NCBI RefSeq assembly: GCF_024347455.1 | Contig: NZ_AP025483.1 | Location: 2,852,001 to 2,916,000, forward strand | From: Vibrio echinoideorum | Lineage (GTDB): Bacteria > Pseudomonadota > Gammaproteobacteria > Enterobacterales > Vibrionaceae | Reading direction: 5' to 3' | Length of the DNA: 64,000 bases | In this document: one piece after another, positions 34,747 through 42,525 of the stretch | How positions within the stretch are numbered: the first letter of the stretch is position 1 | Layout of the letters: each line of letters begins with the position of its first letter | Notes under the pieces: generated by a model | The model's input: the letters and a program-made list of their open reading frames with translations, nothing else | Database searches by the model: none | What the model was told of the DNA's origin: nothing | Program-made: the position numbers and the translations under genes

Positions 34747-35082
34747 ATGAAAATGAACATCACTGGTAAAAACATCGACATTACCTCTGCAATCCGTGAT
34801 CACATAGAAAGTAAATTTAAAAAGCTGGATAAATGGCAAGTAGATATCATTGGCTGCCAAGCGAGCTTTAGTGAAGAACCAAACAAGAAGAAGAAATTTG
34901 AAGCGGTTCTAACCGTACCAAAAGGACAACTTGTTGCTTCATCCACCCATGACGACCTTTACGTTGCTATCAACGAAGTAGAACAAAAACTAGAACGTCA
35001 ACTCAACAAGCTACGTCATAAACCAGAAGCGCGTCGCGCTGAAAAGCCTGAAATTGAAGAGCTAGAAGCTGAAGTGGAATAA
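34747..35082 (+). CDS. raiA: Ribosome-associated translation inhibitor RaiA (YfiA)
   Basis: Stationary-phase and cold-shock factor that binds the 30S subunit at the A and P sites and blocks translation. The 111 residues have the length and acidic C-terminal tail (IEELEAEVE) of short-type YfiA, rather than the 95-residue HPF or the long form. Core features are MNITGKNIDITSAIRDHIESKFKKLDKW and DDLYVAINEVEQKLERQLNKLRHK. The ATG has AGAGGA about 8 bases upstream. It precedes pheL-pheA on the same strand, as in E. coli. Confidence 0.94.
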   Translation: MKMNITGKNIDITSAIRDHIESKFKKLDKWQVDIIGCQASFSEEPNKKKKFEAVLTVPKGQLVASSTHDDLYVAINEVEQKLERQLNKLRHKPEARRAEKPEIEELEAEVE

Positions 35083-35100
35083 GGAAAGATAACAGATTAA

Positions 35101-35128
35101 AAAATAGCGCCTCAGGGCGCTATTTTTT
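35101..35128 (+). terminator. Terminator after raiA
   Basis: Stem AATAGCGCC (35103-35111) with GGCGCTATT (35116-35124), followed by a run of seven Ts. Confidence 0.92.
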
Positions 35129-35190
35129 TGCTTGACGCTCGTAGCTCGCTTGCTTATTGTGTTTAAACATTCATAAAACAATCACTTTTT

Positions 35191-35238
35191 ATGCACACTC
35201 AATCTTTGTTTATTTTTGACTTCTTTTTTCTTCCGTAA
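35191..35238 (+). CDS. pheL: pheA operon leader peptide (PheL)
   Basis: A 15-codon frame, MHTQSLFIFDFFFLP, directly upstream of the pheA attenuator. Five of fifteen residues are Phe, and four of these fall within the last eight. Its length equals that of E. coli PheL, although the sequence outside the Phe run differs. Ribosome stalling at Phe codons when charged tRNA-Phe is scarce would free the antiterminator segment. No strong ribosome-binding site precedes the ATG. The call rests on Phe content and the adjacent hairpins. Confidence 0.88.
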   Translation: MHTQSLFIFDFFFLP

Positions 35239-35240
35239 AC

Positions 35241-35313
35241 CCGGAGGCTAAGTCGTTTTAGAGAAACAAGTCAAAAACGAACAAGAAGCCTCCCACATTA
35301 GGGAGGCTTTTTT
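35241..35313 (+). promoter_or_regulatory. pheA transcription attenuator
   Basis: The terminator stem is AAGCCTCCC (35286-35294) with GGGAGGCTT (35301-35309), then a T-run to 35313. An upstream copy CCGGAGGCT (35241-35249) can pair with 35286-35292 instead, forming the antiterminator. The pheL 3' end (GACTTC...CTTCCG) can in turn pair with CGGAGG...AAGTC. This is the complete 1:2, 2:3, 3:4 logic of Phe attenuation. Confidence 0.9.
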
Positions 35314-35327
35314 ATAAGGACACATTT

Positions 35328-36503
35328 ATGACTGACAATTCAATTTCACTGGATGATATCCGCCTTCGTCTAAATGACTTAGACGACGAGTTACTGAGTT
35401 TGCTTTCGGAGCGTCGTAAGCTAAGTATCGAAGTAGCTAAAAGTAAGGTAGAAACATCAAAGCCTGTTCGTGATGCAGTACGAGAACAACAGCTATTGGT
35501 TAAGCTAATTAACAATGGTAAAGATAAATACGAATTGGATGCGCAGTATATTACTAAGCTGTTTCACACCATCATCGAAGATTCCGTTCTACTGCAACAG
35601 TCATACCTACAAAATCTGGCGAACCCACAGAGCCGTAAACCTCTGGCTCGCGTTGCATTCTTAGGTTCTAAAGGATCATACTCGCACCTTGCAAGCCGTG
35701 AGTATTTCAGCCGCAAGAATATGGAGTTAATTGAGTTAAACTGCAATCACTTCAAAGAGGTGGCATCGACGGTAGAGTCTGGCCATGCTGACTATGGTGT
35801 GCTGCCTATTGAGAACACCAGTTCAGGGTCAATTAACGAGGTATATGACCTTTTACAACACACAACACTCTACATCGTTGGTGAACTTTCTCAGCCTATT
35901 GAACATTGCCTTGTCGCAAAAAGTGATATCCGTATAGAAAACATCAAAACACTCTATTCGCATCCACAACCTCATCAGCAGTGCAGCGAGTTCTTGAGCC
36001 GCCTAAAAGGTGTAAGCCTTGAATCGTGCGCGAGCACCGCTGATGCAATGAAGAAAGTTAAAGAGCTAGATGGCGATGATGTGGCCGCGATTGGTAATGC
36101 ATCGAGCGGTAAGCTATACGGCCTACAAGCAATTCAAGGCAACATTGCAAACCAAACCGAGAATCACACTCGTTTCATCGTTGTGGCTCGTAAACCTGTT
36201 GAAGTGTCGACTCAAATCCCAGCTAAAACAACACTGATCATGTCGACCTCTCAAGAAGCAGGTTCTTTAGTCGAGACACTGCTCATTCTGCAACGTCTAG
36301 GCATCAACATGACCAAACTGGAATCTCGTCCTATCATGGGTAATCCTTGGGAAGAGATGTTTTATGTCGATTTAGAAGCACACCTAGATTCAGATAATAT
36401 GCAGCAAGCTATAACTGAATTAACGGCCATTACTCGTCACCTGAAAGTATTAGGCTGCTACCCTAGTGAGAACATAAAGGCGACTCAAGTTAAGCTATCG
36501 TAG
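35328..36503 (+). CDS. pheA: Bifunctional chorismate mutase / prephenate dehydratase (P-protein)
   Basis: Converts chorismate to prephenate and then to phenylpyruvate for phenylalanine synthesis. The 391 residues comprise an AroQ chorismate mutase (about 5-95, LNDLDDELLSLLSERRKLSIEVAKSK) and a prephenate dehydratase (about 105-285, including NHTRFIVVAR). A C-terminal ACT domain carries the Phe-binding ESRP motif (TKLESRPIMGNPW). AAGGA lies 7 bases before the ATG, directly after the attenuator. A heptad repeat follows the stop. Confidence 0.98.
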   Translation: MTDNSISLDDIRLRLNDLDDELLSLLSERRKLSIEVAKSKVETSKPVRDAVREQQLLVKLINNGKDKYELDAQYITKLFHTIIEDSVLLQQSYLQNLANPQSRKPLARVAFLGSKGSYSHLASREYFSRKNMELIELNCNHFKEVASTVESGHADYGVLPIENTSSGSINEVYDLLQHTTLYIVGELSQPIEHCLVAKSDIRIENIKTLYSHPQPHQQCSEFLSRLKGVSLESCASTADAMKKVKELDGDDVAAIGNASSGKLYGLQAIQGNIANQTENHTRFIVVARKPVEVSTQIPAKTTLIMSTSQEAGSLVETLLILQRLGINMTKLESRPIMGNPWEEMFYVDLEAHLDSDNMQQAITELTAITRHLKVLGCYPSENIKATQVKLS

Positions 36504-36859
36504 TATTACGCCTTTAGCCTTTAGCCTTTAGCCTTTAGCCTTTAGCCTTTAGCCTTTAGCCTACGATAGGCCAACAACTAAAATAAGACCACTGCTAACG
36601 TAATAATTATTAGGCTGAGTAAAAACAAAAATATTTTGTTATATCTCAACTGGTTATTCGTTAGCAGAGTGTTCTCCGCTATCAAACCGTTCTAGCCTCG
36701 TCAAACCAGCTTAGTTACTCACTCCATGAGCTAATAACAATAAACCGAAAATCTAGTCCCCTTCACAGGAACGCATCGAACTACGTGTAATTAATAGCGA
36801 GTAAGCATTAAGTAACATAAACTTATGCGCTTAATTTATAAATAGTGTTGTCATTAACT
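36504..36859. other. Gap between pheA and the GGDEF/EAL gene
   Basis: Contains the TTTAGCC repeat array and a small palindrome, GCCTA-CGA-TAGGC. About 280 bases of AT-rich sequence follow, with no convincing open frame or terminator. A promoter for the downstream gene must lie here but was not identified. Confidence 0.6.
36513..36561. repeat. Heptanucleotide tandem repeat TTTAGCC x7
   Basis: Seven perfect copies starting 10 bases after the pheA stop. The array is bracketed by CTATCGTAG (36495-36503, including the stop) and its complement CTACGATAG (36561-36569). Confidence 0.97.
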
Positions 36860-39235
36860 ATGAAGCTAAGTACTAAAATATTATTACTGATAACCCCTGT
36901 GATACTGATCAGTACCGCGGCTTCTAACTATATTATCTATTCCACGCAGAAAAGCAGCTTCATCAAACGCGAAGACAACGCACTTCAGCTTAATATGGAA
37001 AAATTAGCCGGGCATTTTCGACAGTCTCGCGCCTTTCTCAATAGCTACTCTTACACCTTGACCCAAAGTGATATGGTAAAGCGGTACTTTCTTACAGAAC
37101 AAAGTCTATCTCGCGATCTTGAGCTCGTCAGTAACCTTCGAGATGCCATACGTTTTTTACAAGATGGTGATGAAAGCTATACTGGACTGGCGATTCTCAA
37201 TGGTGCTCGCCAACTCGATTATTACGCTGACAATAGCAGCGATGTACGAGCTCAGATTGACGCCAAGATCTTAGAGTTTGTTGATCAGCACTACCAAGAT
37301 ACATTAGCAACATCAAGTACCAACTATATCCAAAACTCTCAAGGGGAAGGAATGTTGGTTCACTATGAAATGCTAGATAAAAGAACAGGCGCCCCAGCCA
37401 CAAGTAATCCACTCAATGATGTTTTTGTTGTTGTATCTGTCTCTCTCGATAAGTTTAATGCGTTAAGAAAACAAATAGAGTTCGACTATCAAACAAGCCT
37501 GTTCTTTACACCAATAGCGGTATCTCTCGACAGCGGCGTCACCCACTCAGTCAAGCTTGCGCCAGAACTGTACGCCACAGTAGACCCTGCACAATTCCTA
37601 TTAGACAACAAGCTAGATTCCATTTGGAACAAGCTGAGTTTATCATTTGCACTATCAGCCTTTGTTACCGTCATTTTACTGCTCGTGCTTTTGTCTCGCA
37701 GCGTTATTTCTCCGATAACCCGGCTTGATCGACAATTACAACAAGTAGAAAAAAAGCAACGTAAAAACATTGAACGCTTAGGTACTCGTGATGAGCTTGG
37801 TCGTCTATCACAGCGTTTTTATGACATGTACCAAGAGCTAGATAATACCTACCAACAAACCAAGCTCTTGGCCGAAAATGATCAATTGACTCAAATAGCC
37901 AATAGGCATCAATTTCAAACCTTCGTTCAACAATCACTTCCCAAGCCTAGCTCAAACACCGAAACATGGGTTCTTTACTTTGACCTAGATAACTTCAAGT
38001 TTGTGAACGATAAATACGGGCATCAGATTGGTGATTCAATACTGGTCTCTTTTGCCAAGCGTATTTCCGATATTTGTGCCCATTATAAAACCGAATTCGA
38101 CGCCCATTGCATGCCAGCTAGGCTCTCAGGAGATGAGTTCGTTGTCTATATTAACGCTCCAACTCGTCGAGGAAACATTGCTCATAGATTCTCTGATGAC
38201 TTACTAACCCCACTGCAGAAAGGATTTGTTACCGAGTCTGGAAGCTTTCCCATTACGGTCAGCATAGGTATTGCTACGTACCCTAACGATGGCCATTCAA
38301 TTGAGAAGTTACTCTCACATGCTGACACAGCGATGTACCAGGCCAAACGTGCTGGCAAAAACCAATTTGCTGATTATTCGCGAGATTTAGACAAAACGAT
38401 TCAACGCCAAGCAAACATTGAACGAGCTCTCAGAGACAAGAACTTTGATGATGAATTTAGGCTCGTCTATATGCCTTATATGGATTCAACCGGAACCCAT
38501 ATTATTGGCGTTGAGGTGCTGTTACGTTGGGATTCGAAACAGCTTGGTTTGGTTCCACCCGATGAATTCATTCCGATTGCTGAGCAAACTGGGTTATTCG
38601 AACCGGTTGATCGTTGGGTAATTCAGAATGCGTTTGCTTCTTTTCATCGACTCCAAGCTCAATTTGATCACTCGGTTCAGTTGTCGATAAACTTATCTTC
38701 TGCTGGGATTGAAACTACACATCTTGCTTACTTCATCAAAGAGCACGCCGATATTAACCAAATCCCGCCAAGCTTGATTGATTTTGAAATAACAGAAACT
38801 TTTTATTCAAATTCACAAGGTTTTCCACTGCTTAACCAACTCGCGCATATGGGCTATCGATTAGCTATTGATGATTTTGGTTCTGGGTACACTTCTATCA
38901 CTCAACTGGTGCAGTACCCAACTCAGAAAATTAAATTGGATAAAGCCTTTTTAGATACCTTGATTGAGACAGACAACCAGAACATAGTAAAACCGGTTAT
39001 CGGGTTGTGCCATGCTCAGGGCAAAAAGGTCACAGCTGAAGGTATCGAAACTGAAAGCATGCATCACTGGTTGCGAGACGCGCAGTGCGATATGCTGCAA
39101 GGCTATTACTTCGGTAAACCAATGCCATTAGAAGAACTGAACGAATGGTACCGACAACATCAACTCAATTTAATCGACAACAAAAAGAATCCAACACATG
39201 AAATCCGTCGTCATTGCATCGCTGAACCCAGCTAA
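36860..39235 (+). CDS. Membrane GGDEF/EAL cyclic-di-GMP protein
   Basis: Signalling protein predicted to make and/or degrade cyclic-di-GMP. From the ATG at 36860 it has 791 residues; an in-frame GTG at 36845 would add five. It has a transmembrane segment (about 7-25), a periplasmic sensor region of about 230 residues, a second transmembrane segment (about 258-280) and a HAMP linker. The GGDEF domain (about 325-500) has SGDEF in place of GGDEF. The EAL domain (about 520-770) has EVLLRW in place of EALLRW but keeps DDFGSGYTS. The catalytic Glu of EAL and the DEF core are present. Which activity dominates is open. Its 3' end overlaps yjjX by 38 bases. Confidence 0.92.
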   Translation: MKLSTKILLLITPVILISTAASNYIIYSTQKSSFIKREDNALQLNMEKLAGHFRQSRAFLNSYSYTLTQSDMVKRYFLTEQSLSRDLELVSNLRDAIRFLQDGDESYTGLAILNGARQLDYYADNSSDVRAQIDAKILEFVDQHYQDTLATSSTNYIQNSQGEGMLVHYEMLDKRTGAPATSNPLNDVFVVVSVSLDKFNALRKQIEFDYQTSLFFTPIAVSLDSGVTHSVKLAPELYATVDPAQFLLDNKLDSIWNKLSLSFALSAFVTVILLLVLLSRSVISPITRLDRQLQQVEKKQRKNIERLGTRDELGRLSQRFYDMYQELDNTYQQTKLLAENDQLTQIANRHQFQTFVQQSLPKPSSNTETWVLYFDLDNFKFVNDKYGHQIGDSILVSFAKRISDICAHYKTEFDAHCMPARLSGDEFVVYINAPTRRGNIAHRFSDDLLTPLQKGFVTESGSFPITVSIGIATYPNDGHSIEKLLSHADTAMYQAKRAGKNQFADYSRDLDKTIQRQANIERALRDKNFDDEFRLVYMPYMDSTGTHIIGVEVLLRWDSKQLGLVPPDEFIPIAEQTGLFEPVDRWVIQNAFASFHRLQAQFDHSVQLSINLSSAGIETTHLAYFIKEHADINQIPPSLIDFEITETFYSNSQGFPLLNQLAHMGYRLAIDDFGSGYTSITQLVQYPTQKIKLDKAFLDTLIETDNQNIVKPVIGLCHAQGKKVTAEGIETESMHHWLRDAQCDMLQGYYFGKPMPLEELNEWYRQHQLNLIDNKKNPTHEIRRHCIAEPS

Positions 39236-39719
39236 AATAAACGCCGTTAAAAGTGCGTTCCTCTCTGCTTTTCCTGATTCTGAATTTGCATTCAAAGGCA
39301 TCAGCGTTCCTAGCGGAGTGTCCGATCAACCAATGAGTAATGATGAAACTTATCAAGGCGCTTTTAATCGCGTTAACAATGCGATCCAAGAGCTGCCAAA
39401 TGCAGACTTTCATGTTGGATTAGAATCGGGAATTGAAGGCAACGTAACCTTTGCTTGGATGCTAATTGAAGCAAATGGTCAACGTGGCGAATCTCGCTCT
39501 GCAAGCTTGATGCTGCCACCCGTTGTGCTTGATAAACTCCAGCATGCGAATGAGTTAGGTGATGTGATGGATGAAGTCTTCGGAACGGATAACATAAAGC
39601 AAAAGGGCGGCGCAATTGGCTTACTGACACACAATCAACTCTCTCGCAGTTCTGTGTATCACCAAGCTTTAATCTTAGCACTGATCCCATTTGTTAACCC
39701 AGAACACTTCCCTATCTAG
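39198..39719 (+). CDS. yjjX: Inosine/xanthosine triphosphatase (YjjX family)
   Basis: House-cleaning phosphatase hydrolysing non-canonical purine nucleotides such as ITP and XTP. The 173 residues show the family features VIASLNPAKINAVKSAF, ISVPSGVSDQPMSNDET, and HVGLESGIEG in the middle. The start lies within the end of the GGDEF/EAL gene, overlapping it by 38 bases in another frame, so expression is likely coupled. It converges with trpR through a bidirectional terminator. Confidence 0.93.
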   Translation: MKSVVIASLNPAKINAVKSAFLSAFPDSEFAFKGISVPSGVSDQPMSNDETYQGAFNRVNNAIQELPNADFHVGLESGIEGNVTFAWMLIEANGQRGESRSASLMLPPVVLDKLQHANELGDVMDEVFGTDNIKQKGGAIGLLTHNQLSRSSVYHQALILALIPFVNPEHFPI

Positions 39720-39782
39720 CTTTCATTAAAAGTCTTTTTATCAAACATTTAGATTCGACAGATAGAGAGTGATACGGAAACA

Positions 39783-39811
39783 AAAAACGCTAACTTATGG
39801 TTAGCGTTTTT
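39783..39811. terminator. Bidirectional terminator between yjjX and trpR
   Basis: A 12-bp perfect stem, AAAAACGCTAAC with GTTAGCGTTTTT, flanked by A and T runs. Confidence 0.92.
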
Positions 39812-39843
39812 ATCGAATTCTTAAGGTGTACTGTTTTAAGCAC

Positions 39844-40137
39844 TTACTTGAGTAACAACCCAGAAATAGCGGCTTTCTCTTGTTCAGATTTAGCCTTTAG
39901 TTCATTTGAACCGCGCGTGATAGTCGCAACACCCACTCCTAACATTTGGCTCACTTGTCTTTGTGACATTTCCCCTTTCATCAACTCACAAAGAATATTC
40001 ACTCGAGCAACCAAAGCATCTCGCTCATCAGATGTCATCATCATGGTCAACAACAACTCATGCTGATCTTTCTCAGCCGCTGTTTTTACCAAGTCCATTA
40101 GTTGTTGCCAATTATCATATTCAGGTTGTGATGCCAT
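39844..40137 (-). CDS. trpR: Trp operon repressor TrpR
   Basis: Tryptophan-responsive repressor, an all-helical dimer, 97 residues (E. coli 108). The helix-turn-helix is MSQRQVSQMLGVGVATITRGSNELK (positions about 58-82), and LLLTMMMTSDERDALVARVNILCEL is the conserved core. Divergent from nothing; slt lies upstream on the same strand, the usual slt-trpR neighbourhood. I could not identify a trp operator in the 174-base gap. Confidence 0.95.
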   Translation of the reverse strand: MASQPEYDNWQQLMDLVKTAAEKDQHELLLTMMMTSDERDALVARVNILCELMKGEMSQRQVSQMLGVGVATITRGSNELKAKSEQEKAAISGLLLK

Positions 40138-40311
40138 ATCTCTACACTTACTTTTTAATTTTGGCTTGAAGTAGCCGCTTAACGATTGAAAGCGTTTAAC
40201 ACTTTATACCGAAACACTTACTTTGATCCAATGCAAAAAGGCAGCAAGTGGAAATGGTTCACACTCACGGCCTTTGATATCACTCGGTTTCAAACAAAAA
40301 ACATCGAACTG

Positions 40312-42261
40312 CTAGTATTTAGTTTTTAGTTCATGAGGGGCCAAAAATGCCCCTTTCTCACCTAAGATATCTCGATAATAAGTCTCAAACATCAAGATGT
40401 TCTGAACGTAACCTCGAGTCTCTTTGAATGGAATCATTTCAATAAAAGCATACGCATCTAACTTTTCATCACTTCGTGAACGCCATTGTTTTACACGGCT
40501 TGGCCCTGCGTTATATGCAGCAAAAGCAAAGATGCGGTTGTTGTCGTATTGAGCAAGCAAGCCATCGAGATAATGACTACCAATCTCAATATTCTTACTG
40601 ACATCATAAAGATCATCGCTATCCTGATATTTGATTTGGTGCTTTTTGGCCGTATATTGAGCTGTTTTTGGCATGATTTGCATGATGCCGCGCGCGCCAA
40701 CAGGAGAACGAGCTTCTGAGTCCATCGCACTCTCTTGTCTCGCCAGTGACATCAAGGTAATTGGATCAATATCGTGCTTTTCTGCGTAGAAGTTGAACCA
40801 CCACTTGTGAGCTACTGGGAAGCGTAAAGCGATGTTGTCCCACATCTTCGCTGAAATACTGGCCGTTACCGTAAAGTGATTCCAACGCTGTGTCGCTGCG
40901 TGAGCGGCGAGCATTGATTTTTGATCTTTATCAGCATTGGTTAACAACCAACGCCACTCACTCTTAGCTGCCGCAATTTTGTCTCGGTCAATCAACTCGC
41001 CAATACGAACCAAAGAGGTGTCGAACGGCTTCACCATTTCTGCATTGTATTTAAGTGTCGACGTTGGATAGCTAACTGGCTTACCTAATTGCTTAGCCGC
41101 CGCGACACTGTAGAAATTACGCTGGCCCAAAATGTCAGACAGTCGCTTGTTACCCTTAGTGTTATCACCTAGCGCTATCTCAGCTCTACCTTGCCAATAT
41201 TGCCAGCGAAGCGAGGCTTGATGTTTATCATCTAAGCGCGCAATCCACTCTTTCAGCCCTGTCCAATCTGCATGTTGAATCGCTAAGCGAGCACGTCTCT
41301 CAAGCAATACTTGTTTTGATGAGCTCGCGAGCATTTTGTCTCGCCATACCATCAACTCTTCAGAGTCGGTATTGATCAAACGGAACGTAAGGTAATCCGC
41401 TAACTCTTGAGATTTTTCTTTAGATAACTTTTGAGCTTTAACAACATCATTAAAAATCTCTTGAGCGCTGCTTGCTGATTTCCTTGCTAGCTTCTCGAAA
41501 CCAAATTCGGTTTGAGCTTGGTAAAATTCATTCGCAGGATGCTTCTTGGCAAACGCGAGAACATCTTCAGGTTTGTTGAACAACGCCTTCATCTGCTTGG
41601 CTTGAGCAATTGCCTCATCATGATCTAATTGCTTGACCAGATAAGTCATTAATTTGCCGTTTCGTTTATCAAATGCCAGTAGCATTCGCTCTAGTATCAG
41701 CTCATCCGTTCTTAAGCCAGCTTCATCCCACCCTTCAAAAAGCGGGTCACAGGCGTCATCAACACCATTACCACTTAACCAAAGCTGTTTCGCACCTTTG
41801 AAGGCAAGCTCTTGATTGCCTTGCTCATAATGTGCTCGGTAATAGATACACTGGTATTTCTCACCAACAGGCTCTTGGGTTTGAAATTCAAGGATCGTCT
41901 GCCACTGCTTTTGAGAGGCCAATGAATCCAGATAAGGTGCGCGCATACGATTCGAAAATGGCAGAGCTTTATTCTCTTCAATAAAGGCATCCACTTCAGC
42001 AGGTGTGCGATCACCTAAGCCTAATAAGAAGGCGCGATAATCAGTGTAAGGCGTTAGAGGGTATGTTTGAATTTTGTTGCGCAGCGCTGAGTAAGCTTTT
42101 AGATCTCGATTGTCTAAAACCTCTTGCGCTCTGTCATAAACATCACGCTGCATTTCAAGCTCGGAAGCATTGTTAGCCATAGCCATCGGAGCCAGTGAAA
42201 ATGAAGACAAAATTGCCGATGCAGCCACAGCAATTTTCGTATTACCAATGCGGAAAAACAT
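40312..42261 (-). CDS. slt: Soluble lytic murein transglycosylase Slt
   Basis: Periplasmic exo-acting lytic transglycosylase. The start is set at 42261 (MFFRIGNTKIAVAASAILSS), where AAGGA lies 9 bases upstream and a signal peptide of about 30 residues ending AMA results; the longer frame would begin at 42318. The 649-residue protein has a superhelical N-terminal region and a C-terminal SLT domain. The catalytic Glu is in ARQESAMDSEARSPVGARG, followed by IMQIMPKTA and FAAYNAGPSRVKQW. Confidence 0.95.
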   Translation of the reverse strand: MFFRIGNTKIAVAASAILSSFSLAPMAMANNASELEMQRDVYDRAQEVLDNRDLKAYSALRNKIQTYPLTPYTDYRAFLLGLGDRTPAEVDAFIEENKALPFSNRMRAPYLDSLASQKQWQTILEFQTQEPVGEKYQCIYYRAHYEQGNQELAFKGAKQLWLSGNGVDDACDPLFEGWDEAGLRTDELILERMLLAFDKRNGKLMTYLVKQLDHDEAIAQAKQMKALFNKPEDVLAFAKKHPANEFYQAQTEFGFEKLARKSASSAQEIFNDVVKAQKLSKEKSQELADYLTFRLINTDSEELMVWRDKMLASSSKQVLLERRARLAIQHADWTGLKEWIARLDDKHQASLRWQYWQGRAEIALGDNTKGNKRLSDILGQRNFYSVAAAKQLGKPVSYPTSTLKYNAEMVKPFDTSLVRIGELIDRDKIAAAKSEWRWLLTNADKDQKSMLAAHAATQRWNHFTVTASISAKMWDNIALRFPVAHKWWFNFYAEKHDIDPITLMSLARQESAMDSEARSPVGARGIMQIMPKTAQYTAKKHQIKYQDSDDLYDVSKNIEIGSHYLDGLLAQYDNNRIFAFAAYNAGPSRVKQWRSRSDEKLDAYAFIEMIPFKETRGYVQNILMFETYYRDILGEKGAFLAPHELKTKY

Positions 42262-42525
42262 TCGCTCTTTCCTTAGTGCGTGTATGAATACGTGAAGTCT
42301 ATTTACGCCCGACATCACATCAAATGTAAAGAGTTTGAGTGTAAATATTATTAATATTTAACACTTCGCCTCAGAAGCTTATTAAATATAGTTTTAATGA
42401 CCAATGTGACAATAATAGGTAAGGATTAGTTCAAGAATGGCTTTTCTGTCCTAGGAGTAACATCTTTGGGGATATTGGTATAAAATAGCCGACAATTTTG
42501 AACAATAAATTAGGATCGATCGGCA

